Positions 34,979 through 44,144 of a stretch of DNA of 64,000 bases are shown piece by piece. The stretch is from the NCBI RefSeq assembly GCF_003206155.1, contig NZ_PZJV01000001.1:1195314-1259313 (forward strand), given 5' to 3'. How positions within the stretch are numbered: position 1 is the first letter of the stretch; every line of letters starts with the position of its first letter. The translations under genes and the position numbers were made by a program. Under the pieces are notes generated by a model. That model worked only from the letters and a program-made list of their open reading frames with translations, did no database searches and was not told where the DNA came from. This DNA comes from Salinicola halophilus. GTDB lineage: Bacteria; Pseudomonadota; Gammaproteobacteria; Pseudomonadales; Halomonadaceae.

Positions 34979-35935
34979 TCAGCCCAAACGCTTTGCCAGC
35001 AGCCCTTCCAGCTTGCCCTGATCCGCGGCGAACTTGCGAATGCCCTCGGCGAGCTTCTCGGTCGCCATGGCGTCTTCGTTGTGCTCCCAGCGGAACTGCG
35101 CCTCGCCGATCTTGCCCGGAAGCTCCTCGCGGCCACTTTCGTCGGTGACTTTCTGGGTCACCTCGCCGTCGCTGGATGCGAGCTCCTCGAGCAGGTCCGG
35201 CGAGATGGTCAGACGGTTGCAGCCCGCAAGGGCCAGAATCTGGTCGGTGTTTCGGAAGCTCGCGCCCATGACCACCGTCTCGTAGCCGTAGCGGCTGGCG
35301 TAGTCGCAGACGCCGCGCACGAATTTCACGCCCGGATCTTCGTCCGGCGCATAGGATTCGGTGCCGGTGGACTTCTTGTACCAGTCGGTGACGCGGCCGA
35401 CGAACGGCGAGATCAGATAGACGCCCGCTTCGAAGCAGGCGCGGGCCTGCGCGTCGGAAAAGAGCAGCGTCAGGTTGCAGCTGATGCCCTCTTTTTCGAG
35501 TCGCTCCGCGGCGCGAATGCCTTCCCAGGTGGAGGCGAGCTTGATCAGCACGCGATCGCGGGTAACACCCTGCTTTTCATAGAGCTTGATCAGATGGTGC
35601 GCTTTCTCGTAGCTCGCCTGTTCGTCGAAGGAGAGCTTGGCGGCGACTTCCGTAGAGACGCGCCCCGGAATGAGCTTGGTGATCTCGGTGCCGATCGCCA
35701 CGCAGAGCCGGTCGACCGCTTCCTCGACGCGAGTCGCCTCGTCGGATACCTCGGCCTTCACCTGCGCAAGCGTCTCGTCGATCAGCGATTGATAACCCTC
35801 GAGATCGAACGCCTTGAGAATCAGCGAAGGGTTGGTCGTGGCATCGTGCGGCTCGTAGCGACGAATGGCGTCGAGATCGCCGGTGTCGGCGACCACCATG
35901 GAAACCTGCTTGAGAGAGTCGAGTTTTTGGGTCAT
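34979..35935 (-). CDS. tal: Transaldolase
   Basis: A 318-residue class I transaldolase. It transfers a dihydroxyacetone unit between sedoheptulose-7-phosphate and glyceraldehyde-3-phosphate in the pentose phosphate pathway. Motifs: [12 protein letters not shown] near the N-terminus, the Schiff-base Lys in [16 protein letters not shown] (about 132), [15 protein letters not shown] and [13 protein letters not shown]. The ATG at 35935 has GGAG upstream. It is separated by 175 nt from the xylulokinase gene on the same strand, so it may have its own promoter. Its position next to a polyol operon whose likely product is xylulose-5-phosphate is metabolically coherent. Confidence 0.96.
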   Translation of the reverse strand: MTQKLDSLKQVSMVVADTGDLDAIRRYEPHDATTNPSLILKAFDLEGYQSLIDETLAQVKAEVSDEATRVEEAVDRLCVAIGTEITKLIPGRVSTEVAAKLSFDEQASYEKAHHLIKLYEKQGVTRDRVLIKLASTWEGIRAAERLEKEGISCNLTLLFSDAQARACFEAGVYLISPFVGRVTDWYKKSTGTESYAPDEDPGVKFVRGVCDYASRYGYETVVMGASFRNTDQILALAGCNRLTISPDLLEELASSDGEVTQKVTDESGREELPGKIGEAQFRWEHNEDAMATEKLAEGIRKFAADQGKLEGLLAKRLG

Positions 35936-36110
35936 GAATCGCTCCATCGTCGTCTGATAGGAATCGCGGCGGACTATCGCGGCACGCGGTGGTATCGGTC
36001 CGTCGTGCGGTCGCGATATCGATCCCCAAAGCATAACACCGTTGCCGGTAACTCGCCGCGGCGTTCGGCAACCGGTCGGCTGCGGCTCGGGCGTTCGCTC
36101 GCGGGGATCT

Positions 36111-37598
36111 TCACGCTATGCCGTATTGTGTCGCGAGGGCCTGTCGATAGCGGGCGTAGACCTCGTCATAGCGCGTGACGATCTCCGGCTGGGGGCGGGT
36201 GAGCGTGGTCTCGTCGAGCTTGACCCAGTCACGGCAGAGCACGTCGAGATCCACGGCGCCATCGCGGTCGTCGCACCAGCGCGCCTGAATCGCACCGCCG
36301 AAGGCCGCGGCCTCAGTAACCACCGGGCAGACCACGTCGGCATCCAGGATATCCGCGACGATCTGGCGCCAGACCGGACTCTTCGCCCCGCCCCCCACGA
36401 GCCGCACCTGCGTGGCGTTATCGGCAAGCGGCCCCAGCAGCTCGAGCCCGTAGCGCAGTCCGAAGGTCGCACTCTCCACCGCCGCGCGGCAGAGATTGGC
36501 CGGCGTGGTGTTGAAACTCGTCATGCCGCTCAGACTCGCCTGCGCCTGAGGCAGCGCCGGGACCCGCTCGCCGCTGAAGAACGGCAGCAGCGTGACGCCC
36601 CCAGCGCCCGGCTCGGCACTGGCGACGGCGCGGTTGAATCCCTCGAGATCCAGGCCGAGGAGCTCACGCATTGTCGTGGTCGCCGAGGTGACGTTCATGG
36701 TGCAGATGAGCGGCAGCCAGCCGGCGTGGCTGGCGCAGAAGTTGGCGACCATGGCGCTGTCGGGCACCACCGGGTCCGGCGAATGCACGGCGATGGTACC
36801 CGAGGTGCCTAGACTGATGGTCATCATCCCGGACTCGATGTTGCCGGTACCGATGGCGCCCATCATGTTGTCCCCGCCGCCGCTGGCGACGAGTACGTCG
36901 TCACACAGGCCGAGTTCACGCGCGAGTTCGGGACGCACGCGACCTGCCGCGTCGCGAGAGTCGATCAGCCGCGGCAGTACCGCATCCGCATCCAACTCGG
37001 GCGCGATGCATTCGAACACGTCGCGGCGCCAGGTTCGGGTGCGCGTATCGAAATAGCCGGTACCCGAGGCGTCGCCCGCCTCCGCCACCCGCTCCCCGGT
37101 CAGCCAGAAGTTGAGATAGTCGTGAGGCAGCAGCAGCGTGGCGATGCGTGCGTAGGCGTCGGGGTGCGTCTCGCGCAGCCAGGCGATCTTGGAGGCGGTG
37201 TAGCCGGTCTGCAGTACCAGCCCCAGTTTGTCGATGCAGCCGGCCTCGCCGCCCAGGCGTTCGATCAGCCGAGCGTTGTGGTCGGCGGTCTCGGTGTCGT
37301 TCCAGAGCTTGGCAGGGTGCACTGGCTCGCCTTCGGCATCCAGCGCCACCATACCGTGCTGCTGACCGGAGACGCCGATACCGCGTACGGCACTCCCCTC
37401 GACGCCGGCATAGGAGAGCGCTTCCTGCAGCGCCTCGCGAAAGGCACCGGTCCACTCCCCGACGGCCTGCTCCCGGCGGCCGTTGTCTCCCTGCTCGAGC
37501 CGATGAGGACGAGAGGCTTCGCCCAGGATACGACCGCCGTCAGGGTCGACCACGACGACCTTGGTGCTCTGCGTACCGCAATCCACGCCGATATACAT
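36111..37598 (-). CDS. xylB: Xylulokinase of the polyol operon (MtlY/XylB-type)
   Basis: A 495-residue FGGY-family kinase that phosphorylates D-xylulose. The N-terminal [18 protein letters not shown] binds phosphate. [34 protein letters not shown] and [14 protein letters not shown] (catalytic Asp) are XylB-type, followed by [12 protein letters not shown] and [20 protein letters not shown]. In the described Pseudomonas mtlEFGKDYZ operon the equivalent gene is mtlY, needed for arabitol. Here it follows the dehydrogenase gene by 54 nt and no fructokinase gene follows. The ATG at 37598 has GGGAG upstream. No xylose isomerase gene is in view, so xylulose probably comes from arabitol. Confidence 0.94.
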   Translation of the reverse strand: MYIGVDCGTQSTKVVVVDPDGGRILGEASRPHRLEQGDNGRREQAVGEWTGAFREALQEALSYAGVEGSAVRGIGVSGQQHGMVALDAEGEPVHPAKLWNDTETADHNARLIERLGGEAGCIDKLGLVLQTGYTASKIAWLRETHPDAYARIATLLLPHDYLNFWLTGERVAEAGDASGTGYFDTRTRTWRRDVFECIAPELDADAVLPRLIDSRDAAGRVRPELARELGLCDDVLVASGGGDNMMGAIGTGNIESGMMTISLGTSGTIAVHSPDPVVPDSAMVANFCASHAGWLPLICTMNVTSATTTMRELLGLDLEGFNRAVASAEPGAGGVTLLPFFSGERVPALPQAQASLSGMTSFNTTPANLCRAAVESATFGLRYGLELLGPLADNATQVRLVGGGAKSPVWRQIVADILDADVVCPVVTEAAAFGGAIQARWCDDRDGAVDLDVLCRDWVKLDETTLTRPQPEIVTRYDEVYARYRQALATQYGIA

Positions 37599-37652
37599 CG
37601 TCTCGCTCCCCTGTGTTGCTGATAAGGACGTTCCCCCGCTGTCAGGCGGTTC

Positions 37653-39128
37653 TCAGCGGGCGACGAGCCACTCGACGCAGGCGCGAGCGCCATCGCGGTG
37701 TAACCGTTCGAGCGCGTCGAGATACGCCTCTCGAAAGCGCGCATCGTCGGCCAGGTCGCCAAACAGCTGGCGGTTCTCGATGAACGCCGTCGGCTCGGTA
37801 CGGTTGCGCTGGGCGATGGCAGTGAGCTCGTCTTTCAACCGGTCGACGATCGTGATCGGCTCGCCCTGCTCATCGCGGCCCTCGGCATAGCGCGCCCAGC
37901 TCGCCACCACGGCGGCACTGCGCTGGATGTCGCCACCGCTGTCGAGCTGCTCGCGCACCACCGGCAGCAGCCACTTGGGAATGCGATCGGAACTCTCGGC
38001 GCAGAGTCGCGCCAGGGTGTCCCGGATCTCGGGGTTGGCGAAGCGTTCGATCAGCGTGTGCTTGTAGTCGTCGAGGTCGACACCCGGTACCGGCGAGAGC
38101 GTCGGCGTCGCCTCCTCGTTCATGTAGTCCAGCAGAAACTGCACGAACAGTGGGTCCTGGCAGACTTCGTGGGCGTAGCGATAGCCGGCCAGGTAGCCGA
38201 AGTAGGTCAGCGCCTGATGGCTGGCATTGAGCAGGCGCAGCTTCATCAGCTCGTAGGGCATCACGTCGTCGACGACCTGCACGCCCGCGCGTTCGAACGG
38301 CGGGCGTCCGGCGTTGAAGTGATCCTCCAGCACCCACTGGGTGAACGGCTCGCACACCACCGGCCAGCGATCATCCAGCTCGAAGCGACGGCGAACCTCC
38401 TCGATGTCCTCCTCGGTCGTCACCGGAGTAATCCGATCGACCATCGAGTTGGGGAATGGGACCTCGGCGTCGATCCAGGCGCCGAGCTCGGCGTCGCGGG
38501 CCCGGGCATAGGCGACGAACATCCTGTGCGCGACCTCGCCGTTGCCTTGGATGTTGTCGCAGGACATCACGGTGAACGGCGCGATCCCCGCGGCCCGGCG
38601 CCGCGCCAGCGCCTCGACGACGATGCCGAAGCTGGTCGTCGGGGCCGTCGGCGAGGCGAGATCCCGCGCCACGTCGGGGTTGTCGAGGTCGAACTCGCCG
38701 GTGACGTGGTGAAAGTTGTAGCCGCCCTCGGTCACCGTCAGCGAGACGATGCGAATCTGCGGGTCGACCAGCGTCGCCAGTACCTTTTCGACGTCATCCG
38801 GGGCGAACAGATAGTCGACGATCGAGCCGATCACCCGCGCCTGATAGTCGCCGTCGGGATACTTCACGACCAGCGTATAGAGATGGTCCTGAGCGGCGAG
38901 CGCCTCCTGCATGCGCCGGTCTCCCGGCATCACGCCGATGCCCACGATGCCCCAATCCAGCGCTTCGCCCTCGTTCATCAGGGTGTCGAGAACCATCGCC
39001 TGATGGGCGCGATGAAAACCGCCGACGCCGAAATGCGCGATACCGGGGGTGACGCGCCGGCGGTCGTACTCGGGCTTGGCGACGGTCACGTCGAGGGCGT
39101 CGAGCGCGGCGGCGTTCAAAGTCTGCAT
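37653..39128 (-). CDS. mtlD: Mannitol 2-dehydrogenase / D-arabitol 4-dehydrogenase
   Basis: A 491-residue long-chain polyol dehydrogenase. NAD is bound by an N-terminal Rossmann-like fold (GIAHFGVGGFHRAHQAMVLD). The catalytic Lys-Asn-His set is in KLRLLNASHQALTYFG. VMSCDNIQGNG and FPNSMVDRITPVT are family signatures. The family covers mannitol 2-dehydrogenase (to fructose), sorbitol and D-arabitol 4-dehydrogenase (to xylulose); sequence alone does not separate them. The neighbouring xylulokinase favours arabitol as at least one substrate. The ATG is at 39128. A 77-nt gap follows the ATPase gene. Confidence 0.93.
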   Translation of the reverse strand: MQTLNAAALDALDVTVAKPEYDRRRVTPGIAHFGVGGFHRAHQAMVLDTLMNEGEALDWGIVGIGVMPGDRRMQEALAAQDHLYTLVVKYPDGDYQARVIGSIVDYLFAPDDVEKVLATLVDPQIRIVSLTVTEGGYNFHHVTGEFDLDNPDVARDLASPTAPTTSFGIVVEALARRRAAGIAPFTVMSCDNIQGNGEVAHRMFVAYARARDAELGAWIDAEVPFPNSMVDRITPVTTEEDIEEVRRRFELDDRWPVVCEPFTQWVLEDHFNAGRPPFERAGVQVVDDVMPYELMKLRLLNASHQALTYFGYLAGYRYAHEVCQDPLFVQFLLDYMNEEATPTLSPVPGVDLDDYKHTLIERFANPEIRDTLARLCAESSDRIPKWLLPVVREQLDSGGDIQRSAAVVASWARYAEGRDEQGEPITIVDRLKDELTAIAQRNRTEPTAFIENRQLFGDLADDARFREAYLDALERLHRDGARACVEWLVAR

Positions 39129-39205
39129 GGTTCAGCTCCTGTTGGGCCGGCGGACGAAAACATGGAGGTTCGGTCACACGATTCAGGGTAGCGAGATGCC
39201 GACGC

Positions 39206-40318
39206 TCAGGTCGTGACGGCATCCATGGCGGAGACGCTGCCACGAGCGATGACGTCGTCGGTCTCGACGTCGAACAGGTGCAGCTTGTCGCTGGGACAGC
39301 CCAGGGTCAGGCGCTCGCCCACCGCGATCTGACGATGACCGGCGAGCTGCGCGGTAACGATGCTTTCGCCCACGCGAAGCTGCACCACCGTTACCGCGCC
39401 CAGTGTCTCGACCACCTCGACCTCGCCTGTGACGTGACAGCGCTCGTCGGCGGCATCCGTCAGGTGTTCCGGGCGCACCCCGACCCAGACATCGCCGCCG
39501 CGAGACGCCATCGTCCTGGCGTGCGGCTCGTCGAGCGCCAGTCGGAAGCCCTCGCCTTCGAGTAAGCCGCTCGCATGACGTGCCCGCAGAAAGTTCATCG
39601 ACGGATTGCCGATGAAGCCGGCGACGAAGCGGTTGGCGGGATGTTCGTAGAGGTTGATCGGGGTGTCGGTCTGCTGAATCTCGCCGTCTTTCATCACCAC
39701 GATGCGCTCGCCCATGGTCATGGCTTCCACCTGATCGTGGGTGACATAGAAAGTGGTCACCTTGAGCCGCTTGTGCAGCTTGACGATCTCGGCACGCATA
39801 TCGACGCGCAGCTTGGCGTCGAGATTCGAGAGCGGCTCGTCCATCAGAAAGACCTGGGGACTGCGTACGATCGCCCGGCCGAGCGCCACGCGCTGGCGCT
39901 GGCCGCCTGAGAGTTCGCGGGGCTTGCGATCGAGCAGCTTCTCGATTCCCAGCGTCTGCGCGGCCTCGTCGACCTTCGCCTTGATCTCCGCCGCCGGGCG
40001 TTTCTTGAGCTTCAGGCTGAAGGCCATGTTCTCGGCCACGCTCATGTGCGGGTAGAGCGCGTAGCTCTGGAACACCATGGCGATATCGCGCTCTTTCGGC
40101 GGTACCTCGCTCACATCGCGCTCGCCGATGAGGATCTCGCCGCCGGTGTTGCGCTCGAGCCCGGCGATCATGCGCATGGTGGTGGACTTGCCACAGCCGG
40201 ACGGCCCGACCAGGACGACGAACTCGCCGTCGCGGGTAGTCAGGTTGAAGTTGTCGACTGCGTTGTTACCGCTGCTGCCGTAGCGCTTGGCAACGTTCTT
40301 GAGTTCGACGATGGCCAT
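39206..40318 (-). CDS. mtlK: Polyol ABC transporter ATP-binding protein
   Basis: A 370-residue ATPase of the sugar-importer (MalK/UgpC/SmoK) type. It has Walker A GPSGCGKST, Q-loop VFQSYALYPHMSV, signature LSGGQRQRVALGRA, Walker B VFLMDEPLSNLDAKLR and switch His in YVTHDQVEAMT. The C-terminal ~130 residues form the regulatory OB-like domain (VGVRPEHL). It powers import of the polyol delivered by the binding protein MtlE through MtlF and MtlG. The ATG at 40318; 45 nt after mtlG. Confidence 0.95.
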   Translation of the reverse strand: MAIVELKNVAKRYGSSGNNAVDNFNLTTRDGEFVVLVGPSGCGKSTTMRMIAGLERNTGGEILIGERDVSEVPPKERDIAMVFQSYALYPHMSVAENMAFSLKLKKRPAAEIKAKVDEAAQTLGIEKLLDRKPRELSGGQRQRVALGRAIVRSPQVFLMDEPLSNLDAKLRVDMRAEIVKLHKRLKVTTFYVTHDQVEAMTMGERIVVMKDGEIQQTDTPINLYEHPANRFVAGFIGNPSMNFLRARHASGLLEGEGFRLALDEPHARTMASRGGDVWVGVRPEHLTDAADERCHVTGEVEVVETLGAVTVVQLRVGESIVTAQLAGHRQIAVGERLTLGCPSDKLHLFDVETDDVIARGSVSAMDAVTT

Positions 40319-40363
40319 CTCAAAAGCCCTCTGAAAGAAATTCTCGACCCGCGCAGCCGCCGG

Positions 40364-41188
40364 TCACTTGACGGCGCCGAAGGTCAGCCCGCGAACCATC
40401 TGACGCTGGGTGAACCAGCCGAGCACGATGATCGGTGCGATCGCCAGCACGGAGGCGGCGGACATCTTGGCCCAGAACAGCCCCTCGGCACTCTTGAAAG
40501 AGGCGATGTAGACGGCGAGCGTCGCCGCCCGGTGATCGCTCATGGTGATGCTCCAGAACGACTCGTTCCACGCCAGGATCAGTGCCAGCAGTCCGGTAGA
40601 GGCGAGACCGGGAAGCGCCAGCGGCAGCACCACCTTGAACAGCGTCTGCAGAATGCTGGCGCCGTCGATGTCGGCGGCCTCGACGATGTCCTTGGGAATG
40701 TCGCGAAAGTACGAGTAGACCATCCAGATGATGATCGGCAGGTTCATGGCGGTGAACAGCAGCGTCAGCCCGAGTGGGTGATCCAGCAGGCCCACCGTCT
40801 TGTAGACCAGAAACATCGGAATCAGCACGCCCACCGCGGGGATGAACTTGGTCGACACCATCCACACGAGCAGAAAATCGGTGCGTTTGTTGGGGTAGAA
40901 CGCCATCGCGTAGGCCGCCGGCACCGCCAGCGCCAGCCCGACGAGCGTCGAAGCCACCGCGGTCAGCGCCGAGTTCCAGGCGTAGTGCCAGTAGCCGCTG
41001 CCCTGGGCGAGCGCGGTCTTGAAGCTCTCGAGCGTCGGCGTGAACCAGAACGTCGGGTTGACGCTGAACGCCTGCTGCTCGGTCTTGAACGCCGTCAGCA
41101 GCAGCCAGAGGATGGGAAAGAAGATCAGTAGCGCCACGACCCAGGCGAGTACGCCGAAGGCGACATTGGAGAATCGGCTCGAGTTCAT
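40364..41188 (-). CDS. mtlG: Polyol ABC transporter permease MtlG-type
   Basis: A 274-residue inner-membrane permease with six membrane segments of the MalG/carbohydrate uptake type. The EAA coupling loop is DIVEAADIDGASILQTLFKVVLPLALPG. The start MNSSRFSNVAFGVLAWVVALLIFFPILWLLLTAFK is typical of the second permease of these importers. The ATG at 41188 overlaps the mtlF stop by 4 nt (ATGA), so translation is coupled. It pairs with MtlF to form the channel for mannitol, sorbitol or arabitol. Confidence 0.94.
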   Translation of the reverse strand: MNSSRFSNVAFGVLAWVVALLIFFPILWLLLTAFKTEQQAFSVNPTFWFTPTLESFKTALAQGSGYWHYAWNSALTAVASTLVGLALAVPAAYAMAFYPNKRTDFLLVWMVSTKFIPAVGVLIPMFLVYKTVGLLDHPLGLTLLFTAMNLPIIIWMVYSYFRDIPKDIVEAADIDGASILQTLFKVVLPLALPGLASTGLLALILAWNESFWSITMSDHRAATLAVYIASFKSAEGLFWAKMSAASVLAIAPIIVLGWFTQRQMVRGLTFGAVK

Positions 41189-42114
41189 CGTGCGGCTCCC
41201 GCGTTCAGGTTTCCGGCGATGAACCGGATCAGCATGATGGCGAAGATGTTCGCGAGCACGACGGCACCGATGGCTGCGGCGGAGGCAATACCGATGTCGT
41301 ACTGCTGGAAGACGGTCTGGAAGATGTAGTACGGCAGATTGGTCGTCGCCGTGCCCGGCCCCCCGCTCGTGGTGGTGTAGATCTCGGCGAACGAGGTCAG
41401 AAAGAAGATGCTCTCGAGCATGACCACGACGTAGAGCACCTGCCCCAGATGCGGAATCACGATATGGCGAAATTCCTGCAAGGCGCCGGCGCCGTCGAGT
41501 CGCGCCGCTTCCAGCTGATCTTCCGGCAGCGACTGCAGTCCGGTGAGCAGTACCAGCAGGGCGAACGGCGTCCACTCCCAGGTGATGGTGATGATGACCG
41601 AGATCATGGGGTACTGATCGAGCCAGACGATCGGCTCGAAACCCAGCTGACGGGCGATCCAGGCGAAAAGTCCGAAAACCGGATGGAACAGCATGTTCTT
41701 CCAGATCAGGCCGGTGACCACCGGCATGACGAAAAATGGCGCCACCGCGAGCGTGCGGGCGATGCCGCGACCGGCGAAGGTGCGATTGAAGAGCAGCGCC
41801 AGCAGCATGCCGAGCGAGACGGTGATGGCGAGACTCGCCAGCACGATGATCAGCGTATTGCCGAGCGAGTGCCAGAAGACGGGGTCGCCGAACAGAATGG
41901 CGTAGTTACCGAAACCCGCGAAGCCGTTGTACATCGGCATCATCAGGTTGTACTGCTGAAACGAGTAGTAGATGGTCATCAGCAGCGGCACGAGCATCCA
42001 GATCAGCAGGAAGATCACCGCTGGCGCCATCAGAAGACGCGTGGTGCGCGCGAACGAGCGCGCCCCGGATACCTCGGCACTCGCCGCCGATGCAGTGGGG
42101 GAAGTGGCTTTCAT
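41185..42114 (-). CDS. mtlF: Polyol ABC transporter permease MtlF-type
   Basis: A 309-residue permease of the MalF type with six membrane segments. The EAA loop is DQLEAARLDGAGALQEFRHIVIPHLGQ. LLMAPAVIFLLIWMLVPLLMTIYYSF is the first helix and KNMLFHPVFGLFAWI a periplasmic-side element. The ATG at 42114 has GGAA about 9 nt upstream; the frame continues to 42192 without a good site. About 155 nt with two hairpins separate it from the binding-protein gene. Confidence 0.94.
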   Translation of the reverse strand: MKATSPTASAASAEVSGARSFARTTRLLMAPAVIFLLIWMLVPLLMTIYYSFQQYNLMMPMYNGFAGFGNYAILFGDPVFWHSLGNTLIIVLASLAITVSLGMLLALLFNRTFAGRGIARTLAVAPFFVMPVVTGLIWKNMLFHPVFGLFAWIARQLGFEPIVWLDQYPMISVIITITWEWTPFALLVLLTGLQSLPEDQLEAARLDGAGALQEFRHIVIPHLGQVLYVVVMLESIFFLTSFAEIYTTTSGGPGTATTNLPYYIFQTVFQQYDIGIASAAAIGAVVLANIFAIMLIRFIAGNLNAGAAR

Positions 42115-42192
42115 GGGCGGTTTCCGCGAATGTCGGCTGCTCCTGTCGATCAAGGAGTGCAGCCAGGGAGTCTCACCGCACCGCGACGCCAC

Positions 42193-42211
42193 CGACCGGC
42201 AGGACCGGTCG
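42193..42211. other. Inverted repeat between mtlE and mtlF
   Basis: CGACCGG (42193-42199) and CCGGTCG (42205-42211) form a 7-bp stem with a 5-nt loop in the transcribed spacer of the polyol operon. There is no T-tract. Confidence 0.5.
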
Positions 42212-42238
42212 ATGGCGTGCGGGCGTCGGTTGCGGATG

Positions 42239-42259
42239 GGCGCCCCGGCTAGGGGCGCC
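42239..42259 (-). other. GC-rich hairpin just after mtlE stop
   Basis: GGCGCCCC (42239-42246) and GGGGCGCC (42252-42259) give a perfect 8-bp stem with a 5-nt loop, 10 nt after the mtlE stop on the minus strand. With no T-tract it is more likely a 3'-end stabiliser or partial terminator that keeps binding-protein mRNA in excess over permease mRNA. Confidence 0.6.
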
Positions 42260-42269
42260 TATCGCCGTT

Positions 42270-43574
42270 TTACTCCGGCTTACCGGTCTGCTGCATGAGA
42301 CGCTCGGTGAACGCCTGGCCCTGGCTCAGCGCGTCGTCGACGCTTTGCTGCCCGGAGAGCATCGCCGCCATCAGCTGACCCATGCGGGTACCGATCGCCT
42401 GGAACTGCGGGATGGTGACGAACTGCACGCCGGTGTAAGGCACTTCCTGCGCGCTGGGGTCGTTGGGACTGGCGCTGCTGATCGCCTCTTCGACCAGCGG
42501 GGCGAACGGCGCGGCCTCGACGTAGGCGTCATTGTCATAGGTCGACTGACGCGTGCCCGGGGGCACCGAGAGCCAGCCCTTTTCGTCGGCCACCGCTTCG
42601 ATGTAGTCCTGCGACGTCGCCCACTCGATGAAGGTCGTGGCGGCTTCCTGATGCTGCGAAGACTGCGGCACGCCAAGCGCCCAGGTGAACAGCCAGTTGG
42701 AGCCTTTCTCGGTGGTCTGGTAGGGCGCCTGGGCGAAGCCAACGCTATCGGCGACTTTCGAGGTTGCCGAATCGCTCACGTAGCTCGCGGCCACGGTCGA
42801 GTCGACCCACATGCCGCACTGACCGTTGGCGAACAGCGTCTCGGACTCGGTGAAACCGTTGGACGTCACGCCCGGAGGACCGTACTCGTTGAGCAGTTCG
42901 ACGTAGGCGTTGGCCGCGTTCTTCCACTCTTCGCTGTCGAGCTGCGGGTTCCAGTCCATGTCGAACCAGCGCCCGCCGAAGCTGTTGACCATGGTGCCGA
43001 ACAGCGCCATGTTCTGGCCCCAGCCAGGCAATCCGCGCAGGCAGATACCGTAGACGCCGTCGCCAGGCGCATGAATCGCCTCGGCGTAGTCGCGCACCTG
43101 ATCCCAGGTCGGCTTCTCCGCCATTTCGATGTTCGCTTTTTCGAACAGATCCTTGCGGTAGTAGGTCACCGAGGATTCCGCGTAGAACGGCAACGCGTAG
43201 AGCTCGCCGTCAACGCTGAGCCCTTCTCTCACCGGTGCCAGCAGATCGTCGACGTCGTAGTCGTCGGGCAGCTCGGTGAGCGGCGCAAGCCAGTCGTTCT
43301 GCGCCCAGATCGGCGTTTCGTAGTTGCTGACCGTCACCACGTCGTACTGACCCGCGCCACTGGCGATATCGGTGGTCACTTTCTGACGCAGCTCGTTCTC
43401 CGGCAGCGTCACCCAGTTCACCTGGATATCGGGATGCGCTTCGTTGAACGCCGACATCATGCTCTGCATGGTCGCCATGTCCGGATTGTTGACGGTGGCG
43501 ACGGTAATCTCGGTGCTCTGCGCCATCGCGGCGGAGCAAGCACCGAGTCCCGCGACCAGTAGGGCTGTTCTCAT
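42270..43574 (-). CDS. mtlE: Polyol ABC transporter substrate-binding protein
   Basis: A 434-residue periplasmic binding protein of the sugar/polyol cluster (SmoE/MtlE-type). The signal peptide MRTALLVAGLGACSAAMA is followed by a mature start at QSTEITVATVNNPDM. DIQVNWVTLPENELRQKVTTDIASGAGQYDVV and PFYAESSVTYYRKDLFE are typical of group 1 carbohydrate-binding proteins. The ATG at 43574 has AGAGGA upstream. It is the first gene of the operon, downstream of a long leader with a 16-bp repeat. Ligand (mannitol, sorbitol or arabitol) is inferred from the downstream dehydrogenase and kinase. Confidence 0.92.
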   Translation of the reverse strand: MRTALLVAGLGACSAAMAQSTEITVATVNNPDMATMQSMMSAFNEAHPDIQVNWVTLPENELRQKVTTDIASGAGQYDVVTVSNYETPIWAQNDWLAPLTELPDDYDVDDLLAPVREGLSVDGELYALPFYAESSVTYYRKDLFEKANIEMAEKPTWDQVRDYAEAIHAPGDGVYGICLRGLPGWGQNMALFGTMVNSFGGRWFDMDWNPQLDSEEWKNAANAYVELLNEYGPPGVTSNGFTESETLFANGQCGMWVDSTVAASYVSDSATSKVADSVGFAQAPYQTTEKGSNWLFTWALGVPQSSQHQEAATTFIEWATSQDYIEAVADEKGWLSVPPGTRQSTYDNDAYVEAAPFAPLVEEAISSASPNDPSAQEVPYTGVQFVTIPQFQAIGTRMGQLMAAMLSGQQSVDDALSQGQAFTERLMQQTGKPE

Positions 43575-43602
43575 TGTGGCGTTCCTCTCGTGGCATCCGT
43601 TG

Positions 43603-43652
43603 TTGTGCTGAGACGTTGCTGTGCTGAGACGCTGCCGGGCTGAAACGTTGCG
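43603..43652. repeat. Three imperfect 16-bp repeats in the mtlE leader
   Basis: GTGCTGAGAC (43605), GTGCTGAGAC (43621) and GGGCTGAAAC (43637) recur at exact 16-nt steps, ending about 30 nt upstream of the mtlE start codon and therefore inside the probable 5' leader. Confidence 0.8.
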
Positions 43653-43868
43653 CCAAGGCGTTCGCTCGAGCGTCTTGCCGAGACCGCGTATCGATGCGGC
43701 GGGCGGCGACCGCCGCGGCATCGTGACGTCGCGGCGCGATGCCCGCCCAGCCTACATAGCGTCCGAACCCGTTCCGAATACGTCGCTCGCCCGATGTCTC
43801 GACACCCCAAAAGCGCCATGAGGCAAAGCGCATGGTGGTACATCGCCGCCGACCGACGTCACTGATAG

Positions 43869-43896
43869 ATCATAAAGATAACAACGCCGTTATCAA
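43869..43896 (-). promoter_or_regulatory. Strong sigma-70 promoter of the polyol operon
   Basis: On the minus strand TTGATA (43891-43896) and TATGAT (43869-43874) are separated by 16 bp; each matches the consensus at five of six positions. Transcription would begin near 43862, giving a leader of about 288 nt before mtlE. Confidence 0.65.
43877..43894. promoter_or_regulatory. LacI-type operator inside the polyol promoter
   Basis: GATAAC-AACGCC-GTTATC is an 18-bp inverted repeat with perfect 6-bp arms and a central CG at its dyad, the hallmark of LacI/GalR-family operators. It occupies the spacer between -35 and -10 of the polyol promoter, so a bound repressor would exclude RNA polymerase. The divergent gene encodes a LacI-family protein. 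Confidence 0.62.
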
Positions 43897-44144
43897 GTTT
43901 GTTTTATTACGTTTTTTTATTACAAAACAGACACTTAAAGGTTTTAATACCAAGGTATAAAGACGCTTTTTAGACTTAGGTATGACGCAAGTACGCGTTT
44001 TTCAGGACTTTCCAATGACATCAAATGATAGATAATGAAAAGGGGCGATCATTAGCTTCGCATCAAATCGCTCGCTCGCCGAGACATTGCGTTCGGCCAG
44101 CAGTCGTTCAGAATCCCCGGTCGGTCACCAAGGAGACGGCGTGA

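Larger units (their letters stand above)
43575..44144. other. 570-nt divergent polyol regulatory region
   Basis: This region lies between mtlE (minus) and the LacI gene (plus). It contains the 16-bp repeat near mtlE and a very AT-rich core (43861-43920 has 16 G/C of 60; 43921-43980 has 19 of 60) carrying the promoter and operator listed separately. A second palindrome, ATACC-AA-GGTAT, lies at about 43947-43958. Confidence 0.6.
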
